From: Amphritea opalescens
Lineage (GTDB): Bacteria > Pseudomonadota > Gammaproteobacteria > Pseudomonadales > Balneatricaceae
NCBI RefSeq assembly: GCF_003957515.1
Contig: NZ_RQXW01000003.1
Span: forward strand, 186,001 to 250,000
Length of the DNA: 64,000 nt
Reading direction: 5' to 3'
The notes beneath the pieces are model-generated. The model was not told where the DNA came from. It saw only the letters and a list, made by a program, of their open reading frames with translations, and searched no databases. The translations under genes and the position numbers were made by a program. This document shows, in pieces, positions 28,187 through 37,343 of the stretch. Each line of letters begins with the position of its first letter. Positions within the stretch are counted from its first letter, which is position 1.

Positions 28187-29767
28187 TTAGTGTTCCCGGG
28201 TTGCTCGGAACTGCAGGTCAGGCCAACGCTCCTCAGTCAAACTGAGGTTAACCCGCGTCGGGGCTAGATAGGTCAACAAGCCACCGCCATCGAGCGCTAA
28301 GTGATCGCCACCTTTACGGCGGAACTCTTCGAGTTTACGTTCATCGTCACATTCCACCCAACGAGCGGTGGAGATCGTAACAGGTTCGTACATACACTCA
28401 ACCTTGTACTCATCTTTGAGGCGGTAAACCACCACCTCAAACTGCAACTGCCCAACCGCCCCTAAAATCAGATCGTTTTTATTGATCGGCTGGAATAACT
28501 GCACCGCGCCCTCTTCCGATAGCTGTTGCAAACCTTTCTGCAACTGCTTCATTTTTAACGGATCTTTAGGACGCACTCGACGGAACATCTCCGGCGCAAA
28601 GTGAGGAATACCGGTAAACTTGAGGTTTTCGCCCTCGGTAAAGGTATCACCAATCTGAATTGTTCCATGGTTATGCAGGCCGATAATATCACCCGACCAG
28701 GCTTCCTCAACATTGGAGCGATCGCCCGCTAAAAAGGTGACCGCATCGGCAATTTTGACATCTTTTTTAATCCGCACATGGCGCATCTTCATGCCGCGGG
28801 TATAACTACCAGAGCAAACCCGCATAAAGGCGATACGGTCACGATGCTTTGGATCCATATTGGCTTGAATCTTAAAGACAAAGCCGGAAAACGCCTCTTC
28901 ATCCGGTGCCACTGGACGAGTAAGTGTCTCCCGAGCAATGGGGGACGGCGCTAATTCAACAAAACCATCGAGCATCTCCCGCACACCGAAGTTCGACAGT
29001 GCCGTACCGAAATATACAGGCGTTTGACGGCCCGCCAGATACTCATCCTGATCATATTCATGGCTGGCACCCCGTACTAGATCGACTTCCTCAACAAAGT
29101 CATCGTACAACCCGCCTAACAGCGTTTTCGCTTCATCAGTCGCTAGCCCTTTAACCTGAATATCATCCGGAATAATGCTGCCTTGGCCCGGGGTAAAGAC
29201 ATGAATGGTATCGGTATAAAGGTTATACACACCGCGAAAATCTTTACCCATGCTGATCGGCCAAGTAATCGGCGCCGCCGCAATTTTCAAGACCTCTTCA
29301 ATCTCATCCAGCAAATCGATCGGATCTCGAATATCTCGGTCCATCTTGTTCACAAAGGACAGAATCGGCGTATCCCGCAGACGACAAACTTCCATCAGCT
29401 TAATCGTCCGATCCTCGACACCTTTCGCTCCGTCCACTACCATCAGCGCGGAATCGACCGCGGTCAGGGTACGGTAAGTATCTTCCGAGAAATCTTCGTG
29501 CCCCGGGGTATCGAGTAGATTAACAATACGTCCGTTGTGCGGAAACTGCATAACCGATGAGGTCACCGAGATGCCCCGCTCCTGCTCCATACTCATCCAG
29601 TCGGAGGTGGCGTGACGATCAGATTTCTTCCCCTTAACGGTACCGGCCTTCTGAATCAGGTTCCCGAACAACAGGAGTTTTTCGGTAATCGTCGTTTTAC
29701 CCGCATCCGGGTGAGAGATGATAGCGAAAGTCCGACGTGTCGTGACTTCCTTAGAGATACTAGACAT
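28187..29767 (-). CDS. prfC: Peptide chain release factor 3
   Basis: GTPase that recycles RF1/RF2 after termination and takes part in post-peptidyl quality control. With the start [19 protein letters not shown] it has 526 residues, the standard RF3 length. The upstream 32 codons are non-homologous. G motifs are SHPDAGKTT, the G2/G3 region with [16 protein letters not shown], and FVNKMDRD. The C-terminal domain blocks ([15 protein letters not shown]) are present. Confidence 0.97.
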   Translation of the reverse strand: MSSISKEVTTRRTFAIISHPDAGKTTITEKLLLFGNLIQKAGTVKGKKSDRHATSDWMSMEQERGISVTSSVMQFPHNGRIVNLLDTPGHEDFSEDTYRTLTAVDSALMVVDGAKGVEDRTIKLMEVCRLRDTPILSFVNKMDRDIRDPIDLLDEIEEVLKIAAAPITWPISMGKDFRGVYNLYTDTIHVFTPGQGSIIPDDIQVKGLATDEAKTLLGGLYDDFVEEVDLVRGASHEYDQDEYLAGRQTPVYFGTALSNFGVREMLDGFVELAPSPIARETLTRPVAPDEEAFSGFVFKIQANMDPKHRDRIAFMRVCSGSYTRGMKMRHVRIKKDVKIADAVTFLAGDRSNVEEAWSGDIIGLHNHGTIQIGDTFTEGENLKFTGIPHFAPEMFRRVRPKDPLKMKQLQKGLQQLSEEGAVQLFQPINKNDLILGAVGQLQFEVVVYRLKDEYKVECMYEPVTISTARWVECDDERKLEEFRRKGGDHLALDGGGLLTYLAPTRVNLSLTEERWPDLQFRATREH

Positions 29768-29941
29768 AGAGATCCGGTTATTGTGGCAACAGCCCTGCAA
29801 AGCACACCGCAGTGACTTAAAAATAGAATGGGCGCTATTTTCGCCGATCAGCACAAAATCCACAACCGAAAGCTATTGACTCAGCCTAGATTCCTGAGAA
29901 ACTGGCAGATAAAACGATCGAACAGTACTTAAGGAATATTA

Positions 29942-30580
29942 ATGCCCAGTGTTTATCAGTTAAAAAGTGCTTTTTCAGATCGATTACGTCCGATCACTAA
30001 TTACCTTGCTCACAAAGGCGTTACCGCCAATCAGGTGACGATTGCCGCCCTGCTCGGATCAATTGTACTGGCCGGCGGGCTGTATTTTATCGAAACCGAC
30101 ACCGCTACGCCCCTTATCTGGCTCAGCATTCCGGTATGGATGTTTATTCGGATGGCGCTGAATAATATCGATGGCATGCTCGCCCGAGAACATAATATGG
30201 CCACACCGGAAGGCGCCATTCTCAATGAAATGGGTGACGTTGTTTCCGATAGCGCGCTATTCCTCGCATTTGCCGCCCTACCTGGCGTTAATGCTCCTCT
30301 CTTGGTGATATTGACACTGCTGGCAGTGATGAGTGAGATGATCGGTGTGGTCGCGATTCAGATCGGTGCCAGCCGCCGCTATGACGGCCCTTCAGGTAAA
30401 AGTGATCGTGCCCTATTTTTCGGCGTCCTGGGATTTCTCTATGCCGTGGGCATCAACCCTGGCGGCTGGAGCACGCTCGTCTTACTGTTAATTATCGCAC
30501 TCCTTTGCCTAACCATTATTAACCGCGCCAAAGCCGCATTAAAGGAAGTGAAAGACAGCGCCCCAACAGATGCCATTTAA
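29942..30580 (+). CDS. ynbA: CDP-alcohol phosphatidyltransferase, YnbA-like
   Basis: A 212-residue integral membrane enzyme expected to exchange CMP on a CDP-activated lipid for an alcohol head group. The family motif reads DGMLAREHNMATPEGAILNE then MGDVVSD: the first two and the last acidic positions are kept, while the third is Asn. I recall the same Asn in E. coli YnbA, whose sequence it resembles throughout (NNIDGMLARE, GKSDRALFFG). It has an AAGGA ribosome site. Its end overlaps the convergent acyltransferase by 4 bp. The head group is unknown. Confidence 0.85.
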   Translation: MPSVYQLKSAFSDRLRPITNYLAHKGVTANQVTIAALLGSIVLAGGLYFIETDTATPLIWLSIPVWMFIRMALNNIDGMLAREHNMATPEGAILNEMGDVVSDSALFLAFAALPGVNAPLLVILTLLAVMSEMIGVVAIQIGASRRYDGPSGKSDRALFFGVLGFLYAVGINPGGWSTLVLLLIIALLCLTIINRAKAALKEVKDSAPTDAI

Positions 30581-31245
30581 AGCGTTTTGTCCTCGGCTGA
30601 TTCGGTAGAGGAGAGGGTAATACAATATTCAGACAGCTGTTGAAATGATGCCGTGGCTGAGTTCATAAAGCCCGCCGCTGTTTCGCGCTCGGTGAGGTTT
30701 TCGCCAATAACTACATCGCAATTAAAGGGCACGAGCAATGCTTCACCTTTCGGCAAGGCTCTGCCAAGACCGTGCAACATCGCCGGCACAACAGGGATAT
30801 CCGCCCGCTCTTTTATCAGATAGTAGATACCTTTTTTTAGGCGACTCATCTGTTCAGGCTTGCCGCGGCTCCCTTCGGGAAATAGCACCAGAATATCCCC
30901 TTCACTCAATGCCCTTGTGCAACCACTAAACAGCACTTCCCGATCGGCGCCACCGCTGCGATCCAGAGGAATAATACCGATGCATTTCAAGGCAATCCAC
31001 GCCAGCAATCCACCGTTACCCAAGAAATAATCGGCCGCCGCAACGGGCCTCACCTTATGGATCACCGATAACGGGAAGAGACTCAACAACACTAACGTAT
31101 CGAGATGGCTATTATGGTTCGCAATCACGATCGCGGGGCCTTTTTTCGGTAGGTTATCCCGCCCGATAATATTGAGCCCTAACAACAGCAGAACAACCGG
31201 TTTTACCAGCAGCGCAAAAAATAACACCTTAATAACTCTATCCAT
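30577..31245 (-). CDS. PlsC-like 1-acyl-glycerol-phosphate acyltransferase
   Basis: A 222-residue acyltransferase with one N-terminal membrane segment. The four-block PlsC pattern is present: ANHNSHLDTL (H-x4-D catalytic pair), GIIPLDRSGG, VLFPEGSRGKPEQM and VVPAMLHG. It probably acylates lysophosphatidate or a related lipid at the inner membrane. It is followed by the CdsA-like gene 17 bp upstream on the same strand and faces ynbA, so the three form a lipid head-group set. It is unlikely to be the sole housekeeping PlsC. Confidence 0.85.
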   Translation of the reverse strand: MDRVIKVLFFALLVKPVVLLLLGLNIIGRDNLPKKGPAIVIANHNSHLDTLVLLSLFPLSVIHKVRPVAAADYFLGNGGLLAWIALKCIGIIPLDRSGGADREVLFSGCTRALSEGDILVLFPEGSRGKPEQMSRLKKGIYYLIKERADIPVVPAMLHGLGRALPKGEALLVPFNCDVVIGENLTERETAAGFMNSATASFQQLSEYCITLSSTESAEDKTL

Positions 31246-31262
31246 GGGACGGCTTCCGATAA

Positions 31263-32195
31263 TTAATAGTGGCTATAGAAGAGAAAATGAAAGAATAGCG
31301 GCGCGGTGAACATCAAACTATCCATCCGATCCAAAATACCACCATGGCCCGGTATTAAGCGGCCGGTATCTTTAATCCGCAGGTCTCGCTTCACCGAGGA
31401 GATAACGACATCACCAAAGAAGCCACTGACACTGATTAACATCCCCGCAATGAATGACTCCCACCACAGCAGAGGGGTCAACAAAGGACCGATGAATCCT
31501 GAGATCAAGGTAATACTCACCACACCGCCGAGAAACCCTTCCCAGGTTTTATTAGGGCTAACCTTCGGAATAATTTTGTGTCGGCCCAGCATCTTGCCCC
31601 AAATATACTGACAAACATCGTTAAATTGCGTCATAAACAGCAAAAACAGCACCGGACCAATATAACCGGCGGCTTCATTCTGCACCGGCAGCATCAACAG
31701 GTAAGCGATATGACTGATGCAATAAACCGTCAGCATCGTGGCCCAGTGCAGAATACCCGCCGAATGGATAAACCCGCGGGTTTCGCCTAGCAGTACCATC
31801 CGCACCGGCAACAGCAGGAAAATATAGATCGGAATAAAGATAATAAACATGCCATACCAACCACTTCCCACCCAGTAATACTGTAATGGAATAGCGAGAT
31901 ACGCCCAGAAAATAACCCGACGATCATTTTGCCGAGTAGGCACGATAGAGAGAAACTCTTTCAGGGCAAGAAAGCTGATCAAACCAAAGAAAGCGACCGC
32001 TAGCGTCTGATTAAATAGCAGTGCCGCAAAGAGGATACCGATCATCATCCACCAAGATTGCACCCGCTGGCGTAACTCAGTGTAATCTTTTTCAGGATGA
32101 CGTTGTTGCAAACGGTAACTGATCACACTACCGCTGATGAGCAGCACAATGACTAACAGCATCAGATAAAATGAGTGGATTGGAATATTAAACAT
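31263..32195 (-). CDS. ynbB: CdsA-like phosphatidate cytidylyltransferase, YnbB-like
   Basis: A 310-residue polytopic membrane protein with the full CTP-transferase signature near the C-terminus (SSVKRDLRIKDTGRLIPGHG, then GILDRMDS). It is longer than the housekeeping CdsA of this window and differs from it everywhere except the signature; the block MTQFNDVCQYIWGKMLG is a second CTP-transferase segment. Together with the YnbA-like enzyme it could supply a dedicated CDP-lipid for an alternative head group. The first ATG (cat at 32193-32195) is kept as start. Confidence 0.82.
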   Translation of the reverse strand: MFNIPIHSFYLMLLVIVLLISGSVISYRLQQRHPEKDYTELRQRVQSWWMMIGILFAALLFNQTLAVAFFGLISFLALKEFLSIVPTRQNDRRVIFWAYLAIPLQYYWVGSGWYGMFIIFIPIYIFLLLPVRMVLLGETRGFIHSAGILHWATMLTVYCISHIAYLLMLPVQNEAAGYIGPVLFLLFMTQFNDVCQYIWGKMLGRHKIIPKVSPNKTWEGFLGGVVSITLISGFIGPLLTPLLWWESFIAGMLISVSGFFGDVVISSVKRDLRIKDTGRLIPGHGGILDRMDSLMFTAPLFFHFLFYSHY

Positions 32196-32348
32196 AGGCC
32201 TACAAGATCCCTTTGAATGAATGAGGAAAGGCCAGCGATATCAATAAAGCACCCGCCCCGCGCAACAGTATACTGCAATCAACCGATAGCATAAGACTAC
32301 CTGATGACGTCGACCCACTTAATCAACCCTATCTCATCAAGCGAGGCT

Positions 32349-32993
32349 TTATTCAGAGAACTTCCAGGGTTTGTCTTGAGGCACATATAAGCTCTCTTTT
32401 TTAATACAACGCTGATGGATATCGGTAGCTTCGGATAACAAAACATCCCGCCCCTCTGCCATTTTTCGACTATAAAGCGGTGTTACCCAGCCATAAAATA
32501 CCGCCTCACAACGCTGAGTGGTTTGCACCCCGACAATATCTTCTTCATGCCAGTCACACTGATAACCCGCAATCGTTTTCAAGGTCTCGTGCTTGGCAGG
32601 TAGAGCATAAGGGGTTTGGCTTATGTCAATCAGCGGATGTCGTCGCACTCTTGCGATATCACCCGTTGAGAGGTAGGTATATACCGCATCAGCCGTTTCC
32701 CAACGTTCCTTTTGGTAGGGCGTATAAAGGGTTTCACCACGTTCGCGAGCCGCAGCTTCTAACATCTGCCCCGTCTCGGCGTAGTAGCGTGTCTCAGCCG
32801 TTGCTGTGACGACCTGACGAGCCTGTCTATCGGGTTGCTTATCAATCAGTCTCGTCACGTAATGATCATAGGTGATGACAAACGCCGGCACCTCCCCCGC
32901 TTCGCAGTTCAGCGGTAAATCCTCAGCATAGCTCGAGGATGCAGCCAGCCAAAAAAGGGATAGCAGAAGTGTAAAGCTGTTCCGTTTCATCAT
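32349..32993 (-). CDS. Secreted protein of unknown function
   Basis: I do not recognise the family. The start chosen (MMKRNSFTLLLSLFWLAASS) gives a signal peptide cleaved near SYAED and a mature chain of about 190 residues. The mature part is periplasmic by prediction, with four Cys (NCEAG, QCDWHEE, RCEAV, RCIKK) that could form two disulphides, and no membrane segment. Tyr and Trp are frequent, and a segment like TYDHYVTRLIDKQPDRQARQ suggests a folded alpha/beta domain. It is a single gene between ynbB and the divergent regB-like gene. Confidence 0.6.
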   Translation of the reverse strand: MMKRNSFTLLLSLFWLAASSSYAEDLPLNCEAGEVPAFVITYDHYVTRLIDKQPDRQARQVVTATAETRYYAETGQMLEAAARERGETLYTPYQKERWETADAVYTYLSTGDIARVRRHPLIDISQTPYALPAKHETLKTIAGYQCDWHEEDIVGVQTTQRCEAVFYGWVTPLYSRKMAEGRDVLLSEATDIHQRCIKKESLYVPQDKPWKFSE

Positions 32994-33198
32994 CAGACCC
33001 GTTAATAATCTGTCATCGTTATAGCAACGTTTTGTAGCGGTTAAATCAACAGAGTGCAACCGCGTTAAAGAGAGTTGGCCATAATATTTAACAATATAAC
33101 CCCTCGGCCCCCTTTCAGACTAAAAACCGTGCGACAATCTGCCACATCCGTGACCTACGCCTCTTGGTTATAATTTCCCTTTCTGCCAAGCTAACGCT

Positions 33199-34473
33199 AT
33201 GAACTACACCAGCAATACTCGCCACCAGCTGTTACAGCTAAGTTATATCCGTACGGTCACCATTTTTGGGCAGAGCGGCTTACTGCTTTACCTATTTTTT
33301 GGCCTTCATGTCAGCCTCAATTTTTGGCTCATCGCCTTTGCTTTGCTGGCGATGGCGCTACTCAACTTACTCTCCCTTTTACGGCTTAACTCGCCGCTAC
33401 CCCTGACGCAGCTCGAATTTTTCTTTCAACTGGTGGCCGACATCGCCTTCTATGTCTGCCTGCTGTATCAGATGGGGGGTGTGGGCAACCCCTTTTCAGC
33501 CTTGCTACTGATTCCGCTGATTATCAGTGCCACCTCACTGCAGCGCCAATACACCTGGCTAACCGCGCTCTTTGTGACCCTCAGTTACACCCTGCTGATG
33601 CGCTTTTTTATTCCCATCACACTGCCAGATACGGGCCATCAGCATCAAGCGGCGGCATTATTAAACCTTCACTTAATCGGCATGTGGATTAATTTTATCC
33701 TGACCACCATTCTGATTACCTGGTTTGTGGTCAATATCCGCGAAAATCTGCAACGTCAGGAGCACAAGCTCAAGCAGGCTAGAGAATCCAACCTACGTAA
33801 CCAGCAACTGCTATCACTCGCCACCATGGCGGCTGGCACTGCCCATGAGATGGGTACGCCACTGGCGACCATGCGCGTGCTACTGCACGAAATGAAACTT
33901 GACCATAGCGATGATAGCGAACTATTAGACGACATTGATATTCTGCAATCTCAGGTTGAAAACTGCGCCGACCGATTAAAACAGCTCGCGGAATCCGTGC
34001 GCCAGGAACAACAAGAGTCACGGGCGTTACCCGCCAAGCAGTTTTTCGACGAGATCATGGATCGCTGGCAACTCATGCGGCCGACGGCTCATTTCAATCC
34101 GCCCGTCATCCATTTAACAGGGGAGCCCACCGTCTTCAGCTCCATCCCCCTACAGCAGGCGTTTATCAATCTATTGAATAATGCGGCCGATGCGTCTGAT
34201 CAACCACTACAGATCGAGGTCAGCTCGGATTCACAGCAAATACTCTTTACCATTCGTGACCAAGGGCCGGGTATCCCGCTAGAACAAGCGGAAAAGTTAG
34301 GTAGCCCGTTTATCACCACTAAGGGTAAAGGCTTAGGTATCGGGTTATTCCTGACCGCCAGCGCGCTCGACAGTTATGGCGGTGAAGTCTGCTTATTTAA
34401 CCACCCTCAGGGCGGCACACTGACCGAAGTTAAACTACCGATAATCAACGAGAATCCTCAGAATGGACACTAA
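33199..34473 (+). CDS. regB: RegB/PrrB/RoxS-type redox sensor histidine kinase
   Basis: A 424-residue kinase with about six membrane helices in residues 20-180. The GGVGNPF motif (residues 93-99) is the quinone-linked heptapeptide of RegB. The H-box is AHEMGTPLATMR with His216. Cys256 in VENCADRL sits where the redox-active Cys of Rhodobacter RegB lies. N, G1 and G2 boxes (NLLNNAADAS, DQGPGIPL, GKGLGIGLFL) are complete. RegB reads ubiquinone redox state and drives respiratory and energy genes. A TATAAT hexamer lies at 33169-33174. It overlaps the regulator by 11 bp. In Pseudomonas this gene is called roxS. Confidence 0.93.
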   Translation: MNYTSNTRHQLLQLSYIRTVTIFGQSGLLLYLFFGLHVSLNFWLIAFALLAMALLNLLSLLRLNSPLPLTQLEFFFQLVADIAFYVCLLYQMGGVGNPFSALLLIPLIISATSLQRQYTWLTALFVTLSYTLLMRFFIPITLPDTGHQHQAAALLNLHLIGMWINFILTTILITWFVVNIRENLQRQEHKLKQARESNLRNQQLLSLATMAAGTAHEMGTPLATMRVLLHEMKLDHSDDSELLDDIDILQSQVENCADRLKQLAESVRQEQQESRALPAKQFFDEIMDRWQLMRPTAHFNPPVIHLTGEPTVFSSIPLQQAFINLLNNAADASDQPLQIEVSSDSQQILFTIRDQGPGIPLEQAEKLGSPFITTKGKGLGIGLFLTASALDSYGGEVCLFNHPQGGTLTEVKLPIINENPQNGH

Positions 34474-35014
34474 CTCAACCGCTTTACGCTTTCTGATCGT
34501 GGATGATGACGAAACCTTCTCTCGGGTGCTAAGCCGAGCGATCAAACGACGGGGATACGAAACCGCGATTGCCGGCTCAGCAGAACAGGCACTCACAATG
34601 CTGGAGACCTTCAGGCCCGATCTAGCCACCTTAGACCTCAAAATGGATGGCGCTTCAGGTATCACCCTGATCCCCCAACTAAAAACCGTGAATCCGGATA
34701 TTCGCATCCTGATACTAACCGGCTATGCCAGCATCTCTACCGCCGTTGAAGCGATTAAACTAGGCGCTACCGATTATCTAGCAAAGCCTGCGGATACGGA
34801 TCAGATATTAGCCAAGCTCAAAGGCGCTGCACCGGACCCTGACGTTGAGATAGCCGATAAGCCGATGTCGGTTGGACGCTTAGAGTGGGAACATATTCAA
34901 AAGGTGCTCACCGAGCATGAGGGTAATATCTCAGCCACTGCGCGGGCTTTAGGGATGCACCGGCGCACGTTGCAACGCAAACTACAGAAGCGCCCCGTTA
35001 GAGAGGAGCACTAA
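34463..35014 (+). CDS. regA: RegA/PrrA/RoxR-type response regulator
   Basis: A 183-residue regulator. The receiver domain has the acidic pocket IVDDDE and the phospho-acceptor Asp58 in LATLDLKMDG, then the conserved Lys in YLAKPAD. A short Pro-containing linker leads to a Fis-type helix-turn-helix (ISATARALGMHRRTLQRKLQ), the hallmark of the very conserved RegA DNA-binding domain. It is translationally coupled to the kinase. It is expected to control oxidases and other redox-dependent genes. The Pseudomonas name is roxR. Confidence 0.94.
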   Translation: MDTNSTALRFLIVDDDETFSRVLSRAIKRRGYETAIAGSAEQALTMLETFRPDLATLDLKMDGASGITLIPQLKTVNPDIRILILTGYASISTAVEAIKLGATDYLAKPADTDQILAKLKGAAPDPDVEIADKPMSVGRLEWEHIQKVLTEHEGNISATARALGMHRRTLQRKLQKRPVREEH

Positions 35015-35021
35015 GGGTTTA

Positions 35022-35690
35022 TTATTGATCGTCGATATACTTTTTAGCATCGAAGGTGCGAATCCAATCGGGATAGAACACCATCATACCGGTCATGATA
35101 ATGCCGTTAAGCAAGCCTTCCGGAAAAGCAATTAATGGCAGTATCTGTATATACTCACGATAGATTTTCTCGCCACTATAAACATCATCGATCCATAACA
35201 GAAAGCCCATACTCAGCCCCCCCGCTAAGGTTGCCGCACCGGCACCAAGAAAAGCACAGAGAAACAGATAGACAAAGAAGTTAGGAGGTAGTCGCGCCTC
35301 GACCTGTCGTAAAATAAGATAACTCAGCAGCGCTGGAATCACGATAGTACAAAGCCCATTCACGGCAAAACCATGCCAGCTTTCTTGCCCCATTAAGGTG
35401 GTGCCTAACAACGCCATACTGGCGGATAAAATCGCCAAATTCCAACCAAACATCAGCGTCAGCACAGTCACACCGAGAAAGTGGATACCTAACCCCGGCG
35501 TAATACCCGCGCGCAACTGCCACAACACGACCAATCCTACCGTCGTCCCGAGAAATAGATGCTGTAGTTGGCGATTACTAACAAGGGTCGACCAAGGCGC
35601 CGTCCAGATAGCCATGCCCAGCAGCAGAAAATAACCGGCTTGGGCAAACCAAAACCAGAAGCCCGTAATAATATCTGACGTTAAATTCAT
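35022..35690 (-). CDS. Lone CbiM-like ECF transporter membrane protein
   Basis: A 222-residue protein with about six membrane helices. The order of segments and the block FPEGLLNGIIMTGMMVFYPD resemble the CbiM/NikM metal-uptake permeases. The N-terminal MHIPDG-type metal motif of true CbiM is missing, and no ECF ATPase or T component lies nearby. It may use a shared energising module encoded elsewhere or have another job. The end is convergent with regA, 7 bp away. Substrate unknown. Confidence 0.65.
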   Translation of the reverse strand: MNLTSDIITGFWFWFAQAGYFLLLGMAIWTAPWSTLVSNRQLQHLFLGTTVGLVVLWQLRAGITPGLGIHFLGVTVLTLMFGWNLAILSASMALLGTTLMGQESWHGFAVNGLCTIVIPALLSYLILRQVEARLPPNFFVYLFLCAFLGAGAATLAGGLSMGFLLWIDDVYSGEKIYREYIQILPLIAFPEGLLNGIIMTGMMVFYPDWIRTFDAKKYIDDQ

Positions 35691-35810
35691 AGAAAAATCC
35701 GTTAATGAAGCCCTTATTAACCCTTATCGCTTAAACCGCCAAGACCTAAACGTTATTTTTAGGGCGACTGCCGTTTTACCGTTAACCATCGACCGCGCGC
35801 AGACCGAAGT

Positions 35811-36281
35811 TTAACTTATCGAAGAGTTTAGGAGATTGTTACAGCTCATTAAAACAGCATCTTCACTACCGTTAGCCGTGGGATAATAGCCTTTGCGGAT
35901 ACCATCCTGCTGATAGGCTAAACGGCTATACAGTTTCAGTGCCGCATGATTACCGCTGCGCACCTCTAACAAACAACGACAAATCCCCTGCCCCTCAAGC
36001 TGAGCATGTACGTACTGTAACAGTTCACCCGCCGCACCTTGACCACGACACTCAGGGTGAACGCCAATCTGCAGCAGCTCGGCTTCATCCAATACGGTCG
36101 ATAACAAAGCAAAGCCTATCAACTGTTCAGCCTGCCACAGACCAAAACAGAGATAACGCTCGCCGGACAGATAGGAGGTTAATAACTTATCCGACCAAGG
36201 CGGATCAAAACAGCACGCTTCCAGTGCCGACAGTGCGGCCAAATCAGTTTCTTGCAGGGTGCGTAGATTTTGCTTATTCAT
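35811..36281 (-). CDS. rimI: Ribosomal protein S18-alanine N-acetyltransferase
   Basis: A 156-residue GNAT enzyme that acetylates the N-terminal Ala of S18. GNAT motif A is IGVHPECRGQGAAGELLQYV, preceded by DEAELLQ. Motif B, with LEVRSGNHAALKLYSRLAYQ, is typical of RimI, and the late GIRKGYYPTANGSEDAVLM fits as well. It overlaps the preceding holD-like gene by 8 bp, the same pairing as holD-rimI in E. coli and PA4679-PA4678 in P. aeruginosa. Confidence 0.93.
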   Translation of the reverse strand: MNKQNLRTLQETDLAALSALEACCFDPPWSDKLLTSYLSGERYLCFGLWQAEQLIGFALLSTVLDEAELLQIGVHPECRGQGAAGELLQYVHAQLEGQGICRCLLEVRSGNHAALKLYSRLAYQQDGIRKGYYPTANGSEDAVLMSCNNLLNSSIS

Positions 36282-37257
36282 CGCCCACTCGGGTGTGCAA
36301 ATGGTTTAATAACGGCTGCAAATCACTCCAGACATCCCGTTTACACCCCGGCAACATCATCATCTCGGTGAGGCTAGCAGACGCCAAGGTTTTAACATCA
36401 GAGCGCAAACTGAATAACATGCCTCGCAGCTGCTCTAGCGGCTCTTCCCGCTCCAACACCATCTGTGCGGCGGCTTCACCCAACAACAGAACCGTGGCCA
36501 CGGGGGATTTTTGCAGACTTTTCTTGAGCTTATGCTGCACGGTCAGACGTGCTTGTTCTGCACCCTGATCGAGGGATTTACTGGCAAACATCGGCCAAGG
36601 CAGGGTGTGATATTCACGGGCACTGCCGCCGGACAATCCTAACGAGCGGAGAATCTTATCCAAGAGGATTTGATGATGAGCATCCGCCTGACCACTATTC
36701 AATGATGCTCTAGCCGCGGCGGATACCGGGGGCAATGAGTCGATCACTAAACAGTCTTGATACAGCATAAAGGCTAATTTAAACGGTCGCTGTGGCGTCT
36801 GTACTGAAGAGACCTCATCGACGGATGAATCTTCGGACGCTGCTTCAGAGAGCGGGGCAGTCGGACGGCTAGAGGCGGTGACAGGATCGACAACCGGCAA
36901 CCTGGGCTTCACTGGAGCCGAGATCGGGGCTGTTGTCGGGGCTGTTGTCGGAGCTATGATCGGGGATACAGGAGCGGGTAGCGGTACGCTTGAGGGTACA
37001 GCAGGCTTGGCCGCTTCAGCACCAAAACTGGCACTGAGTTCAGCCCGAGCTTGCTTCGCCGCTCTCGCACGATCCGCCGGATTCAGAATCGGTGCTGAAT
37101 GCGGAGAATCCGTCCCGACGGCAGCCTCGCCCGATTCCGGCCAGCAGTACTCCCACACCCAGTCAGGCGTAGGTCGAGCACCCGGTAGCTGTCGACGGGG
37201 CAGCCAACTGGCAATACCCAACGTTTTCAGATACTGATTGCGCAGTGACTGCTCCAT
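36274..37257 (-). CDS. holD: DNA polymerase III psi subunit, long pseudomonad type
   Basis: Psi links the clamp loader to chi and SSB. The first residues RNQYLKTLGIASWLPRRQLP match the chi-binding N-terminus of psi (E. coli has an analogous QLQQLGITQWSLRRP). A long low-complexity linker of Ala, Pro, Thr and Ser occupies about residues 40-150. A C-terminal domain follows (LLDKILRSLGL, YHTLPWPMF, TVLLLGEAAAQMVLE). At 327 residues it is much longer than E. coli HolD but like the cryptic psi described for Pseudomonas. The rimI neighbour supports this. The C-terminal domain looks like a degenerate uracil-DNA-glycosylase fold, which is inference. Confidence 0.75.
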   Translation of the reverse strand: MEQSLRNQYLKTLGIASWLPRRQLPGARPTPDWVWEYCWPESGEAAVGTDSPHSAPILNPADRARAAKQARAELSASFGAEAAKPAVPSSVPLPAPVSPIIAPTTAPTTAPISAPVKPRLPVVDPVTASSRPTAPLSEAASEDSSVDEVSSVQTPQRPFKLAFMLYQDCLVIDSLPPVSAAARASLNSGQADAHHQILLDKILRSLGLSGGSAREYHTLPWPMFASKSLDQGAEQARLTVQHKLKKSLQKSPVATVLLLGEAAAQMVLEREEPLEQLRGMLFSLRSDVKTLASASLTEMMMLPGCKRDVWSDLQPLLNHLHTRVGDE

Positions 37258-37343
37258 ACTCTATTCCTTGTGCCCTGAGGCTAATCTCGGACTTAAACCG
37301 GACGTTAACTGGACTTCAACTGAACTTCAATTAAATGCCGATA

